Source: Rhodobacterales bacterium LSUCC0387 (GTDB lineage: Bacteria > Pseudomonadota > Alphaproteobacteria > Rhodobacterales > Rhodobacteraceae). Taken from it: 64,000 bases of DNA. The stretch is from contig WVSR01000001.1 of NCBI GenBank assembly GCA_015689775.1, forward strand, positions 310,001 to 374,000, in the 5' to 3' direction. The position numbers and the translations under genes are program-made. Shown piece after piece: positions 37,518-46,597 of the stretch (positions are counted from its first letter, which is position 1; every line of letters begins with the position of its first letter). The notes beneath the pieces are model-generated. The model ran no database searches. It was given only the letters and a program-made list of their open reading frames with translations, and was not told where the DNA came from.

Positions 37518-38225
37518 TTAGGCTGTGTTTTTTAGACTGCTCATTTGTTCGTAATATTCAAGCGCCTCAGTCAGCAGCCCATGATATTCTTTGGGCAAAT
37601 CAGGCAATGGCCCTTCGGGATCAGAAATTCCTGTTGATCGATGCACAGCCCCATACCAATGCTTCGCCCATATCCCGTCTTGGACCCGCGGCCCTGCGGG
37701 CCAAGATAACATCGCCGCGTCAAATGGAAGGTTGGCCGCCGCGCAGATCACGCGCAACATTGCCTCTGGGTTGGCGCGAATATCTGCACTGTCGAAAATT
37801 GGGCCAGGAAGGAGTTTGTAAAGCGTCCATTGTTGAGGATAGCCGATATCAAGCAGGCTCGGCATATCGCGTTTGGCGAGATAGGAGGCAATGACGCGCG
37901 CAGGGTGACGGATCAGATGCATATTAACGCAGTCCTCAGCCCAAGTCAGGTCAAACCCATCCAACATATGGTGGGGCATATGTTTCATATACCAATGCTC
38001 TTTTCCGTTAGGTGGGTTGCGTGCGCAGCGCTGCGCCACAGTCTTAGCATCGCTTTCATGCGCAGCAAGAATCTCGGATCGCATGGGGTGGTCTAGCCCC
38101 GTCTCGGCCAAATAAGGGGCATAGAAAGGCTCGTCCCACACTGCGCAATCGGCGCGCGTCCCAAAGGCATACATCATCGCAGTCGAAAGGTTGCGTGGTC
38201 CTGACCACATGGCTAATTTTGTCAT
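37518..38225 (-). CDS. Sulfotransferase-like protein
   Basis: This 235-residue protein starts MWSGPRNLSTAMMYAFGTR, resembling the PAPS-binding 5'-phosphosulfate loop (SxPRxxST), and has CVNMHLIRHPARVIASY, which resembles the 3'-phosphate binding loop. This places it in the sulfotransferase fold group, though the acceptor is unknown. It is translated from an ATGA overlap after a class IV aminotransferase, suggesting joint function. An alternative is a plain nucleotide-binding homologue without transferase activity. Confidence 0.75.
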   Translation of the reverse strand: MTKLAMWSGPRNLSTAMMYAFGTRADCAVWDEPFYAPYLAETGLDHPMRSEILAAHESDAKTVAQRCARNPPNGKEHWYMKHMPHHMLDGFDLTWAEDCVNMHLIRHPARVIASYLAKRDMPSLLDIGYPQQWTLYKLLPGPIFDSADIRANPEAMLRVICAAANLPFDAAMLSWPAGPRVQDGIWAKHWYGAVHRSTGISDPEGPLPDLPKEYHGLLTEALEYYEQMSSLKNTA

Positions 38226-39130
38226 TCTATTTCAGCGACTTGATCAATCATGTCTTTGTAAAGCGCGCGGATGCGTGTGGTCAGCGGCCCCAAAGTGCCT
38301 GTTCCGATTACACGGCCGTCAATCTCGCCCACGGGGGTTTGTGCGCCGAATGTTCCCGTCAAAAACGCCTCATCTGCGCTATAGGTTTCGACCAAGGAAA
38401 AGTTTTTCTCAAAGGTGGGGATGCCATTGCTACGGCATAGGTCAATGACCTTCTGCCGAGTGATCCCATTCATGCAATAATCGCCTGTGCTTGTCCAAAC
38501 CTCGCCCTTGCGAATGATGAAAAAATTGCACGCATTTGTGGTGTTCACAAAGCCATGGATATCCAACATCAGCGCTTCATCTGCCCCCGCCTTTTCCGCG
38601 GCGATGCAAGCGAGAATACAATTCAATTTGGAATGAGAGTTTAGCTTGGGGTCTTGCGTCATCGGCAAGCCGCGCAGATGCGGCACTGTGGCAAGACGAA
38701 TGGGGCGCGGGATGGAGGGTTTGGAATGTTCCATGATGATCGCAACAGTCGGGCCGGAGCGCGACAGGGCAGGATGCTGAAACGGGCGCATCTTGACCCC
38801 ACGCGTGACCATCAATCGGGCATGGGCATTGGTCTGCATCCCGTTGGCGCGACGGGTTTCCTCAAGGGCCGCAATCACTTCGGCGCGGTTCATGCCGATA
38901 TCAAGATCAATCGCTTTGGCAGCCTCAAATAGGCGATCCATATGATCGCCCAAAAAGGCCCATTTCCCATTATAGAGACGCAACCCCTCCCAAACGCCAT
39001 CGCCAAGCATAAAGCCGCTGTCATAGACGCTTATCATTGCCTCGGCGCGGGGTTTGAGCGTTCCGTTGATCCAGATCAGGATGTGTCCATTGCGCGCGTC
39101 TTCTTCGCTTTGATGTGTGCTGACCATCAT
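38222..39130 (-). CDS. Class IV PLP-dependent aminotransferase (D-alanine/branched-chain type)
   Basis: The protein has about 302 residues. The fold-type IV start ILIWINGTLKPRAEAMISVYD, the PLP-binding Lys in NSHSKLNCILA, and FVNTTNACNFFIIRKGEV and GITRQKVIDLC are present. It may act on branched-chain or D-amino acids; sequence cannot decide. I chose ATG 39130 (MMVSTHQ) with GAGCGAGG before it. A longer frame reaches 39154. A second class IV enzyme is at 50261-51124. Confidence 0.85.
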   Translation of the reverse strand: MMVSTHQSEEDARNGHILIWINGTLKPRAEAMISVYDSGFMLGDGVWEGLRLYNGKWAFLGDHMDRLFEAAKAIDLDIGMNRAEVIAALEETRRANGMQTNAHARLMVTRGVKMRPFQHPALSRSGPTVAIIMEHSKPSIPRPIRLATVPHLRGLPMTQDPKLNSHSKLNCILACIAAEKAGADEALMLDIHGFVNTTNACNFFIIRKGEVWTSTGDYCMNGITRQKVIDLCRSNGIPTFEKNFSLVETYSADEAFLTGTFGAQTPVGEIDGRVIGTGTLGPLTTRIRALYKDMIDQVAEIE

Positions 39131-39253
39131 TTGCCTCGCTCTTGCCCTAGTCACCTTCGCGTGAGGAGACAGGATGCCGTCTTGATGTGCAATATCAATC
39201 GCAGTTCTGTACAGCCAGTTTCCGAATTTTCCAAAAGGGATGTGAGCCAGGCT

Positions 39254-39508
39254 ATGACACGGACTGACAATAAATCAATGCGCAGCGGGTTTAAACTTGT
39301 CGCTTTGAACGTGGCCATTTGGCTGGCGTTTGTGTTGCAGATGCTTTCGCCTCACGATCATGGTGCGGCGATTGTTCAATCTTTGTTGGAGGGGCAAATG
39401 CCCATCTTTGGACACAGAGTGCCCTGTGATTTGGTCTGCAAAGGCCCGCAGATTTTACCCGCGACAGGCGATCTTAACGCGCACGTGCCGCGTTTGCGGG
39501 ATATCTGA
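39254..39508 (+). CDS. Small hypothetical protein with one membrane segment
   Basis: This 84-codon frame starts MTRTDNKSMRSGFKLVALNV and continues with the hydrophobic AIWLAFVLQMLS, then HDHGAAIVQSLLEGQMPIF. The rest holds two Cys (VPCDLVCKG). It looks like a single-pass or secreted small protein, but I recognise no family. The frame extends upstream to 38942 without support. It is divergent from the aminotransferase pair. The remaining 39509-39628 shows nothing. Confidence 0.4.
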   Translation: MTRTDNKSMRSGFKLVALNVAIWLAFVLQMLSPHDHGAAIVQSLLEGQMPIFGHRVPCDLVCKGPQILPATGDLNAHVPRLRDI

Positions 39509-39628
39509 GCGCTACGAAAGCATAGCCTTTTGGGCTTTGACGGCCTCATTCGAGTCATCGCCCTTCTTGGCCTCTAGCGTGAAATCTCAATCGCGGCAAA
39601 GTTCGGATTTTTTGCTTAAGGAAAAGTT

Positions 39629-40099
39629 TCAAACGCGGTGATAAGGCGTACCCGCAAGTATTGACGCCGCGCGGTAGAGCTGTTCAGACAGCATCACCCG
39701 CACCAACATATGCGGCCAAACCATACGACCGAAGGAAATACTCCGTGCGGCTTCGTTGCATAGGCTCGGATCAATGCCATCCGCCCCGCCAATGATCAGC
39801 GCCAAATCGCTTGTTCCTCGGTCGCGCAATTGGCCTAGGCCAGTGGCGAATTCCGGAGAGCTAAGGGTCTCTCCCCGTTCATCCAGCGCCCAGATCACAG
39901 AGGATTTTGGCAACACGCGGCGCAGCAAATTACCTTCTGCCGTAATGCCCTGATTCTTCTTATCTTCTACCTCAAGAACGTCGCCTAAGGTCAGGCCAAA
40001 CGCGCGGCCTGTGCGATCAAATCGCGTCAGATAATTAGCAATCAGATCGTGCTCGGGGCCTTGCCGCAGGCGCCCGACACAATATATGGACACGCGCAT
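39629..40099 (-). CDS. rlmH: 23S rRNA pseudouridine-1915 N3-methyltransferase
   Basis: RlmH (SPOUT family) methylates pseudouridine 1915 in helix 69 of 23S rRNA. The 156-residue protein has LIIGGADGIDPSL at the SAM knot and the C-terminal ARSISFGRMVWPHMLVRVML and EQLYRAASILAGTPYHR. It lies 6 bp after rsfS. Confidence 0.96.
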   Translation of the reverse strand: MRVSIYCVGRLRQGPEHDLIANYLTRFDRTGRAFGLTLGDVLEVEDKKNQGITAEGNLLRRVLPKSSVIWALDERGETLSSPEFATGLGQLRDRGTSDLALIIGGADGIDPSLCNEAARSISFGRMVWPHMLVRVMLSEQLYRAASILAGTPYHRV

Positions 40100-40105
40100 G
40101 GCCGG

Positions 40106-40501
40106 TCAGGCCTGCGCCGTGCCATTTGGCAGCCACATCTTTTCGATTTGGTAGAAATCCCTTACTTCGGGACGGAAGACATGCACGATTACATCGCCCG
40201 TGTCGATTAAAACCCAATCGCCGGCGTCTTTGCCCTCGATTTTGGACAAAAGCCCATAATCTTGCTTGAGGCGATCCACCAAATTTGTTGCTATGGCGGC
40301 CACTTGTCGTGTCGAACGCCCGGAAGCAACGACCATATAATCGGCCATCGAGGATTTCCCCGCCAGTTCGATCGTGATTACGTTTTCAGCTTTATCATCG
40401 CTCAGAGAGTCAAGCACTTGGTCTAGCAGATCTTTACCACCAATGCGGGGTGCATGCGGGTCCGCATACGGCGCAATTTCTGCGGTGTCTGTTACCGCCA
40501 T
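40106..40501 (-). CDS. rsfS: Ribosome silencing factor
   Basis: RsfS binds L14 and keeps ribosomal subunits apart in starvation. The 131-residue protein has DLLDQVLDSLSDDKAENV, DYMVVASGRSTRQVAAIA and GLLSKIEGKDAGDWVLIDTG. ATG at 40501 (MAVTDTAEIAP) is chosen; upstream codons to 40594 do not match the family. rsfS-rlmH is a common pair. Confidence 0.94.
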   Translation of the reverse strand: MAVTDTAEIAPYADPHAPRIGGKDLLDQVLDSLSDDKAENVITIELAGKSSMADYMVVASGRSTRQVAAIATNLVDRLKQDYGLLSKIEGKDAGDWVLIDTGDVIVHVFRPEVRDFYQIEKMWLPNGTAQA

Positions 40502-40594
40502 TCTCGGTCTAGTCAGGGCGAAGGCCCTCCGTTTCGTGGCGTCAGTCTGAGATGGAAAGCCATCTGGCGCTGACGAATGGGGACATGATACCAC

Positions 40595-41217
40595 CGCTTT
40601 GGGGTGATCTCAATGCATAGGATAACACCCGAAGCAAGCCCATATTCATAGTCATCGCCAAGGCCAGAGGCATTGCCAAAACCTGGCTAGCTGCGTTTGA
40701 GGCGGAAAAATCCACATGAGAAGCCCCTGTGCAAGGCGGATAAGCGCCCGCGGTTCCAGATCAGATGCTTGATGTTCAAGACGCTCAAAACCGCAATCCG
40801 CACTATAGCCCTTAAGATCATAGTCTGCTGTGAAAGCGACCCTTTGGTTAACCTAGCAAGGTTGTTTTCGAAGATCAGAAAGAGTTGTTCAAGATGCGGC
40901 ACCCAAAACATCATCCACATGGAGAATGAAATGGCCAAGCACCCAGCACGAAGCGACGCAAGAAAGTAGAGCGTTGGGTATCGATTTTGAGCATGTTATA
41001 TCGCTAGTCCCCTTTGACGAACAGTGATAATCAAATTCCGAACTATTTGGTTTAGTTTAGTGACAGATGAAATGTCACAGGGCAGGAAATTGGCCAAATT
41101 TGACTATATCTTGTGGAAAACTGATTAAAATTATCCACATCATGGGGTTCCTGATTGACTCTGCGATGGCAGCGGCGAGACAGTAAGACTGGATAAGAAT
41201 CACCGAAGGGTTTGCCT
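40595..41217. other. Gene-free region upstream of smc with DnaA-box-like sites and a palindrome
   Basis: About 620 bp have no gene I can recognise on either strand. Frames at 40687-40938 (minus) and 40697-40969 (plus) are open but show no family signal. The stretch is richer in A and T than its surroundings. It holds TTATCCACA at 41131-41139 (perfect DnaA box), its relaxed inverse TGTGGAAAA at 41112-41120, TCATCCACA at 40911-40919 (one mismatch), AAATCCACA at 40708-40716 (two mismatches), and the palindrome GTGACA-N7-TGTCAC at 41060-41078. The smc promoter must lie here. Confidence 0.5.
41112..41139. promoter_or_regulatory. Pair of inverted DnaA boxes
   Basis: TGTGGAAAA (minus-strand TTTTCCACA) at 41112-41120 and TTATCCACA at 41131-41139 both fit the consensus TTWTNCACA, in opposite orientation with 10 bp between. 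They could bind DnaA to control smc, or be part of a replication-related site. Confidence 0.45.
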
Positions 41218-44200
41218 GTGCGGTTTTCCAGATTACGATTGAACGGCTTTAAAAGCTTTGTTGACCCGACCGAATTGGTGATTTCGGACGGGCTCACAGG
41301 CGTGGTTGGCCCCAATGGCTGTGGCAAGTCTAACCTTCTGGAAGCGTTGCGTTGGGTCATGGGCGAGAACCGGGCCTCTGCGATGCGCGGCGGCGGTATG
41401 GAAGATGTGATTTTCGCGGGGGCGGCCACGCGGCCTGCGCGTAACTTCGCAGAAGTATCCCTTAGCATCGACAATCAAGACCGTCTCGCACCCGCAGGGT
41501 TTAACGAGGATGACACCCTTGAAGTCGTGCGCCGTATTACCCGCGATGCAGGATCTGCCTACAAGGCCAATGGCAAGGACACGCGTGCGCGCGATGTGCA
41601 GATGCTGTTTGCGGATGCCTCAACAGGCGCGCATAGCCCCGCCTTGGTGCGGCAGGGTCAGATTTCGGAGTTGATCAACGCAAAACCACGCGCAAGACGG
41701 CGGGTTCTTGAAGAGGCTGCGGGTATCTCGGGCCTCTATCAGCGCCGTCATGAGGCCGAGCTAAAGCTGAAGGGTGCAGAAACCAATCTCACCCGTGTTG
41801 ATGATGTGATTGAACAACTGGCGGGGCAATTATCCTCGCTTGCTCGGCAGGCGCGCCAAGCCGCGCGGTATCGCGAGATTGGGACAGAGCTGCGCCAAGC
41901 CGAAGGGATGCTGTTATATTTGCGGTGGCGAGAGGCAGATCAGGCCCGCGCACGCGCTGAGGAAACCTTGCGCTTGGCCGTGCAATCTGCGGCGCAGGCT
42001 GAGGCGGCCGCGGTCAAGGCCGCCCAAGCTCGTGAGGAGGCCGAAGCCGCCCTTCCCCCTAAACGGGAGGAGGAGGCAATTGCCGCCGCAATTTTGCAGC
42101 GGCTGACTGTAGAGCGCGAAACGCTGCAAGCCGAAGATTTCCGTGTTCGTCAAACGATTGAAGGTTTGGAAGCACGGATTGAGCAAATGACCCGTGACAT
42201 TGGTCGCGAGGACAGCCTTAACACGGATGCAAGCGAAACAGTGGCCAAGTTGATGGAGGAGCGCGAAGCCCTCTTTGAGGCGCGTAAAGGCCATGATGAG
42301 GCGCTGAAGGCAGCGTCACTTGCGGCCGCTGATGCCGCTGAGGTTTTGGCCGATTGTGAAACGGGCCTCAGTCAGCTGACAGAAGACGCGGCGCGTCTTG
42401 CAGCGCGCCATCAATCCGCAGAGCGCATTGTTTCTGACGCCCGCGCGGCCCTTGAGCGGAACCGCGCCGAGGCGGAAAAGGCACGGCTTGCGGCGGCGGA
42501 AGCCGAAGAGCGCTTGGCCGAGGTGAGCCACGATGTAGACACAGCACAAACCGCTTTGGCCAGTGCGACAGAGCAAGCAAACCAAGCTGAGGCTGCATTG
42601 GCACAGGCCGAAGCAGATCGCGCCACCGCACAAAGCGAAGAGGGCGAGGCCCGCGCGGCTTTGGCTGAGGCCAATGGCACGCTCAGCACGCTTGAGTCCG
42701 AAGTGCGCGCATTGCGCCGCCTGCTTGAGCGTGAACAGGGCGCGGCGGAGCAATTGCTGGATCATGTGAAGGTGGATGTGGGTTTTGAGGCCGCCGTTGG
42801 GGCGGCCTTGGCCGATGACCTCAAGGCCCCGATCCGCGCAGATGGTCTGGCAACACGGCTGACGGGGTGGCTTGGTCTGGATCAATATGCCAATCCCCAA
42901 CCCTTGCCCCAAGGGGCGATTTGTTTGGCCGATGTCACCCGCGCGCCGCGCGTATTGGCGCGGCGTTTGTCGCAGGTCGGTATTGTCGATGCGGCAGATG
43001 GGGCGCGGTTGCAAAAGGATCTTTTGCCAGGTCAGCGCTTGGTCAGCCGCGAGGGGGATCTCTGGCGGTGGGACGGCTATAGCCTTGCATCTGAGGATAG
43101 CTCAAGCGCGGCCGCACGGCGCATGCAGCAGGTCAATCAACTGGAAAAGTTGGGTCAGGAATTGACCGCAGCCAAGGATGCTGCCGATGTGGCTCGCAGC
43201 CGTCATAACGAAATTTCAGCACGCCTCACTGTTGCAAGCGAGGCAGATAAAACTGCCCGCCAATCGCGCCGTGACGTCGATAGCGCGATGGCCGAAGCCA
43301 GCCGCCTCTTGTCGCGCGCCGAAGCAGAGCGCAATATTTTGGCGGGTCGTCTTGAGACATTGACCCAAGCCGTCAGCCGCCATGGCGAGGAAGCTGCAAG
43401 TGCCGAGCGGCAATTGGTTGAAGCTGAGGCGGGGCAAAAAGCCCTTGAAGACCTCACGACAATGCGCGCGCGGGTTGAAAGTGCGAAATCGACAGTCGAG
43501 GCTGCGCGCCTGACGATGTTGGCCAAACGCACGGCGCATGACGAGATCAAACGCGAAGGCGAAGCGCGGGAACGCCGCATTGACCAAATTGCAAGCGAAG
43601 TAGATGGGTGGCAAAAGCGTCTTGATACCGCCAAGTCCCGCATGGCAGAGTTGAACACCCGCCGCATTGAGGCCGAGGCTCAATTGCAAGATGCGAAGAA
43701 CAAACCCGACCATCTTGCGGGCCAGCGCGCAGAATTGGCGCAAAAGATCAAAGATGCCGAGGCACGCAAGGCGGCTGCCGCAGATGCGTTGAGCGTTGCA
43801 GAAGGTATTGCGCGCACCGCGACATCTGCCGAGCGTGATGCCGAACGCAGCGCCTCGGATGCCCGCGAAGCCCGTGCGGCTGCCGAAGCGCGGCGCGATG
43901 GTGCGGCAGAATCCGTTGCCCATGCAGCAGAGCGCATCCATGAGGAGATGGAAGTCACCCCTGACGCGTTGTTAGAGCAATTAGAGACAGACCCGACCGA
44001 TATGGCCTCGGCTGAAAAGCTTGAAGGCGATGTTATGCGCCTGCGCCGTCAGCGCGATGCGCTTGGTGCGGTTAACCTGCGGGCTGAGGAGGATGCGCGC
44101 GAAGTCCAAACCGAGCATGACACGTTGCTGTCAGAAAAGCAGGATCTTGAGGCTGCCATTTCAAAGCTGCGTTCGGGGATTGCGGCCTTGAACAAAGAAG

Positions 44201-44682
44201 GGCGCGAGCGTCTTTTGACAGCCTTTGATGAGGTCAACCGCAATTTCGGACAGTTGTTTAGTCACCTCTTTGGCGGTGGTGAAGCGCGGCTTGTTTTGGT
44301 CGAAAGCGATGACCCTCTGGAAGCGGGGCTTGAGATCCTGTGCCAACCGCCGGGCAAGAAACTCTCGACCTTGTCACTGTTGTCGGGGGGGGAACAAACC
44401 CTTACCGCGCTTGCGCTTATCTTCGCGGTATTCTTGGCCAATCCTGCGCCAATCTGTGTGTTGGACGAGGTGGATGCGCCTTTGGACGATGCCAACGTGA
44501 CCCGTTTCTGCGATATGTTGGACGAGATGACACGCCGCACCAAAACGCGCTTCTTGATCATCACGCACCATGCTGTGACGATGGCGCGGATGGATCGCTT
44601 GTTCGGCGTCACAATGGCTGAGCAAGGTGTCAGCCAATTGGTAAGCGTTGATCTGAAAAAGGCCGAGGCCTTGGTCGCCTAG
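41218..44682 (+). CDS. smc: Chromosome segregation protein SMC
   Basis: SMC is the condensin ATPase. The 1154-residue protein has Walker A GPNGCGKSN near residue 36, a first coiled coil, a hinge around residues 510-650 (VGFEAAVGAALADDLKAPI), a second coiled coil, the signature LSLLSGGEQ and Walker B CVLDEVDAPLDD. I chose GTG at 41218 since GAAGGG lies 7 bases before it; TTG at 41212 is too close to the same site. It overlaps the convergent cbiB stop by 4 bp. Confidence 0.97.
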   Translation: MRFSRLRLNGFKSFVDPTELVISDGLTGVVGPNGCGKSNLLEALRWVMGENRASAMRGGGMEDVIFAGAATRPARNFAEVSLSIDNQDRLAPAGFNEDDTLEVVRRITRDAGSAYKANGKDTRARDVQMLFADASTGAHSPALVRQGQISELINAKPRARRRVLEEAAGISGLYQRRHEAELKLKGAETNLTRVDDVIEQLAGQLSSLARQARQAARYREIGTELRQAEGMLLYLRWREADQARARAEETLRLAVQSAAQAEAAAVKAAQAREEAEAALPPKREEEAIAAAILQRLTVERETLQAEDFRVRQTIEGLEARIEQMTRDIGREDSLNTDASETVAKLMEEREALFEARKGHDEALKAASLAAADAAEVLADCETGLSQLTEDAARLAARHQSAERIVSDARAALERNRAEAEKARLAAAEAEERLAEVSHDVDTAQTALASATEQANQAEAALAQAEADRATAQSEEGEARAALAEANGTLSTLESEVRALRRLLEREQGAAEQLLDHVKVDVGFEAAVGAALADDLKAPIRADGLATRLTGWLGLDQYANPQPLPQGAICLADVTRAPRVLARRLSQVGIVDAADGARLQKDLLPGQRLVSREGDLWRWDGYSLASEDSSSAAARRMQQVNQLEKLGQELTAAKDAADVARSRHNEISARLTVASEADKTARQSRRDVDSAMAEASRLLSRAEAERNILAGRLETLTQAVSRHGEEAASAERQLVEAEAGQKALEDLTTMRARVESAKSTVEAARLTMLAKRTAHDEIKREGEARERRIDQIASEVDGWQKRLDTAKSRMAELNTRRIEAEAQLQDAKNKPDHLAGQRAELAQKIKDAEARKAAAADALSVAEGIARTATSAERDAERSASDAREARAAAEARRDGAAESVAHAAERIHEEMEVTPDALLEQLETDPTDMASAEKLEGDVMRLRRQRDALGAVNLRAEEDAREVQTEHDTLLSEKQDLEAAISKLRSGIAALNKEGRERLLTAFDEVNRNFGQLFSHLFGGGEARLVLVESDDPLEAGLEILCQPPGKKLSTLSLLSGGEQTLTALALIFAVFLANPAPICVLDEVDAPLDDANVTRFCDMLDEMTRRTKTRFLIITHHAVTMARMDRLFGVTMAEQGVSQLVSVDLKKAEALVA

Positions 44683-45608
44683 GCCGCCAATAACGCCAGA
44701 AGCAAGACAGCCATCAGAAATGCGGCCCATGATTTCCACAGGATGGTAACCGCGTTCGAAATATCTCTGCGCGTGGCTTCTGTGCGTCCCGCCGCGTGCA
44801 GGCTTGGGTGATCGCTGAGATGCCCATGATATCGGCGCGGGCCTGCCAATGTGATATCAAGTGCGCCTGCCATCGCGGCTTCGGGCCACCCTGCATTGGG
44901 GCTTGGGTGCTTTGAGGCGTCCTGGCGCATCACCGCCCAAGCCGCAGGTTTTCCGAAAACGGTGGCAATCAATGCCCCGCTGAGACGGGCAGGGATGTAG
45001 TTGAGGATGTCGTCAAACTTGGCGGCAGCAAACCCAAATTCCTCATGTCGCGGGGTGCGGTGGCCAATCATACTGTCGGCTGTGTTCACGAGTTTGTAGA
45101 GCAACACGCCAGGTAGCCCTAGGATGAGAAACCAAAAGGCAGGGGCAATCACCCCGTCTGAAAAATTTTCAGCCGCAGATTCAATCGCGGCACGGCTGAT
45201 TTCGCTTTCACCCAATTCAGCCGTGTCCCGCCCTACGATATCGCTGAGCGCGCGGCGGGCTTCGGGCAGCGATAGGCCCAAAGCATCGCGCACGGCCAAG
45301 ACATGGGATATGAGGCTGCGATGTGCGATAAGGATGGCTGCAAGCAGGATTGAGATCACCTCTCCATAGGGCAAGAGCGCGATTGTGGCCCCAAGCCCCA
45401 AAGCGCCAAGGGACAGAAGCGCCATAACCGTCACGCCTGCGCTGCGTGCAGCCGCGTTTTCGGTGTTGTAGCGGCGATCTGCCCAAGCAATGATCCGCCC
45501 CATCACCACGGCAGGATGGGGGATGCGCTGCCACAGCATGCGCGGTTCGCCAAATAGGGCATCAAGGCCAAGCGCCAGAACCAAGAGGGCAGCGGTTTCC
45601 GTGATCAT
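44679..45608 (-). CDS. cbiB: Adenosylcobinamide-phosphate synthase (CbiB; CobD in the Pseudomonas naming)
   Basis: This is a membrane enzyme of 309 residues that attaches aminopropanol phosphate to adenosylcobyric acid. It starts MITETAALLVLALGLDALFGEP, with the family blocks HPAVVMGRIIAWADRR, ESAAENFSDGVIAPAFW and NTADSMIGHR. ATG 45608 overlaps the cobC stop (ATGA). The frame upstream lies inside cobC and is not used. Confidence 0.94.
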   Translation of the reverse strand: MITETAALLVLALGLDALFGEPRMLWQRIPHPAVVMGRIIAWADRRYNTENAAARSAGVTVMALLSLGALGLGATIALLPYGEVISILLAAILIAHRSLISHVLAVRDALGLSLPEARRALSDIVGRDTAELGESEISRAAIESAAENFSDGVIAPAFWFLILGLPGVLLYKLVNTADSMIGHRTPRHEEFGFAAAKFDDILNYIPARLSGALIATVFGKPAAWAVMRQDASKHPSPNAGWPEAAMAGALDITLAGPRRYHGHLSDHPSLHAAGRTEATRRDISNAVTILWKSWAAFLMAVLLLALLAA

Positions 45609-46564
45609 GCCAATGCCTTTTCCAACCTTGTCCAGTCTTCGGGTGCATGGGGTAAGCCCATTCTGATCATAGAGGTGGAATAGGGAAAGATGCGTGTCCA
45701 GATGTGATGCTGCGCAAGCTTGGATTGCAGGGCCGCAGCGTTGCCAACATGGAACAGTCGAAACAGGCTTGTGCCGCACTGATCATTTGCACCTGCCGCC
45801 GCCATCAGCGCATCAAGCCGCGCCGCATTTTGCGCCAATCTGCGGCGGGTATCTTCGGCCCATGCGGGATCACGCAAGGCCCGCGCCCCGATCACAAGAG
45901 CGGGGCCTGAAACAGACCATGGGCCCATGACCGCCCGCAAACGGGCAATCGTGTCGGGGGGGGCGATGACAAAGCCAAGGCGCAGACCTGCAAGGCCCCA
46001 GAATTTCCCAAAGCTTTTAAGCACAATATCGCGACTGTTTTCTGCGATTTTGGGCAGGTGGCTTGCCTCAGGCATCACATCGCAGAAACTTTCATCATAG
46101 ATGCGGATTTTGTCACTGACTGGTGCAGGCGCGAGGCGACCATCGGGGTTGTTGGGGTGGACATAGATCTCAAGCGTGGCGCTGCCTTGGGATATCCTCC
46201 AACCTGCACCCTCGAAACTGGCCGCCCATTCATTATAGGTGGGCATGGTGATCTGCATGGATTTGTCCAAATCCCGAAAAATCGTGGGCAATCGCGCAAT
46301 TGCCGCAGAGGCGCCATGTGTTGGCAGAATATCAAGATATGCGGGAACCGACCAAAATGCGCGCGCGGCGGCAATCAGCGCGGCCTCAGCCCCTTGATCG
46401 GGCAGGGCGCGCCATGCATCGGCAGGCAGGTCACCGATTGGATAGGGGCAGGGGTTGATCCCTGTTGAAAGATCAAGCCAATCTGCGCGCGCCCCGCCAT
46501 ATTGGGCAGCCGCGGCATCAATGCCGCCCCCATGGTCGCGGCTATGTTGGGTTTTGGTCGTCAT
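45605..46564 (-). CDS. cobC: Threonine-phosphate decarboxylase (CobC in the Pseudomonas naming; CobD of Salmonella)
   Basis: This is a fold-type I PLP enzyme of 319 residues that makes aminopropanol phosphate for the cobalamin side chain. It reads LDLSTGINPCPYPIG at the start, with PNNPDGR in the middle and the PLP Lys in IVLKSFGKFWGLAGLRLGF. Its product is the substrate of CbiB, the next gene. No cobalamin riboswitch is visible in the short upstream spacer. Confidence 0.93.
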   Translation of the reverse strand: MTTKTQHSRDHGGGIDAAAAQYGGARADWLDLSTGINPCPYPIGDLPADAWRALPDQGAEAALIAAARAFWSVPAYLDILPTHGASAAIARLPTIFRDLDKSMQITMPTYNEWAASFEGAGWRISQGSATLEIYVHPNNPDGRLAPAPVSDKIRIYDESFCDVMPEASHLPKIAENSRDIVLKSFGKFWGLAGLRLGFVIAPPDTIARLRAVMGPWSVSGPALVIGARALRDPAWAEDTRRRLAQNAARLDALMAAAGANDQCGTSLFRLFHVGNAAALQSKLAQHHIWTRIFPYSTSMIRMGLPHAPEDWTRLEKALA

Positions 46565-46597
46565 GCCGCCTTAGATAGGCGATTTGTCCCGCCCCGC

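Noticed and set aside
40687-40969. Open frames on both strands in the region before smc
   Set aside because: Neither shows a known domain, a ribosome binding site or coding-like composition. I treat the region as non-coding.
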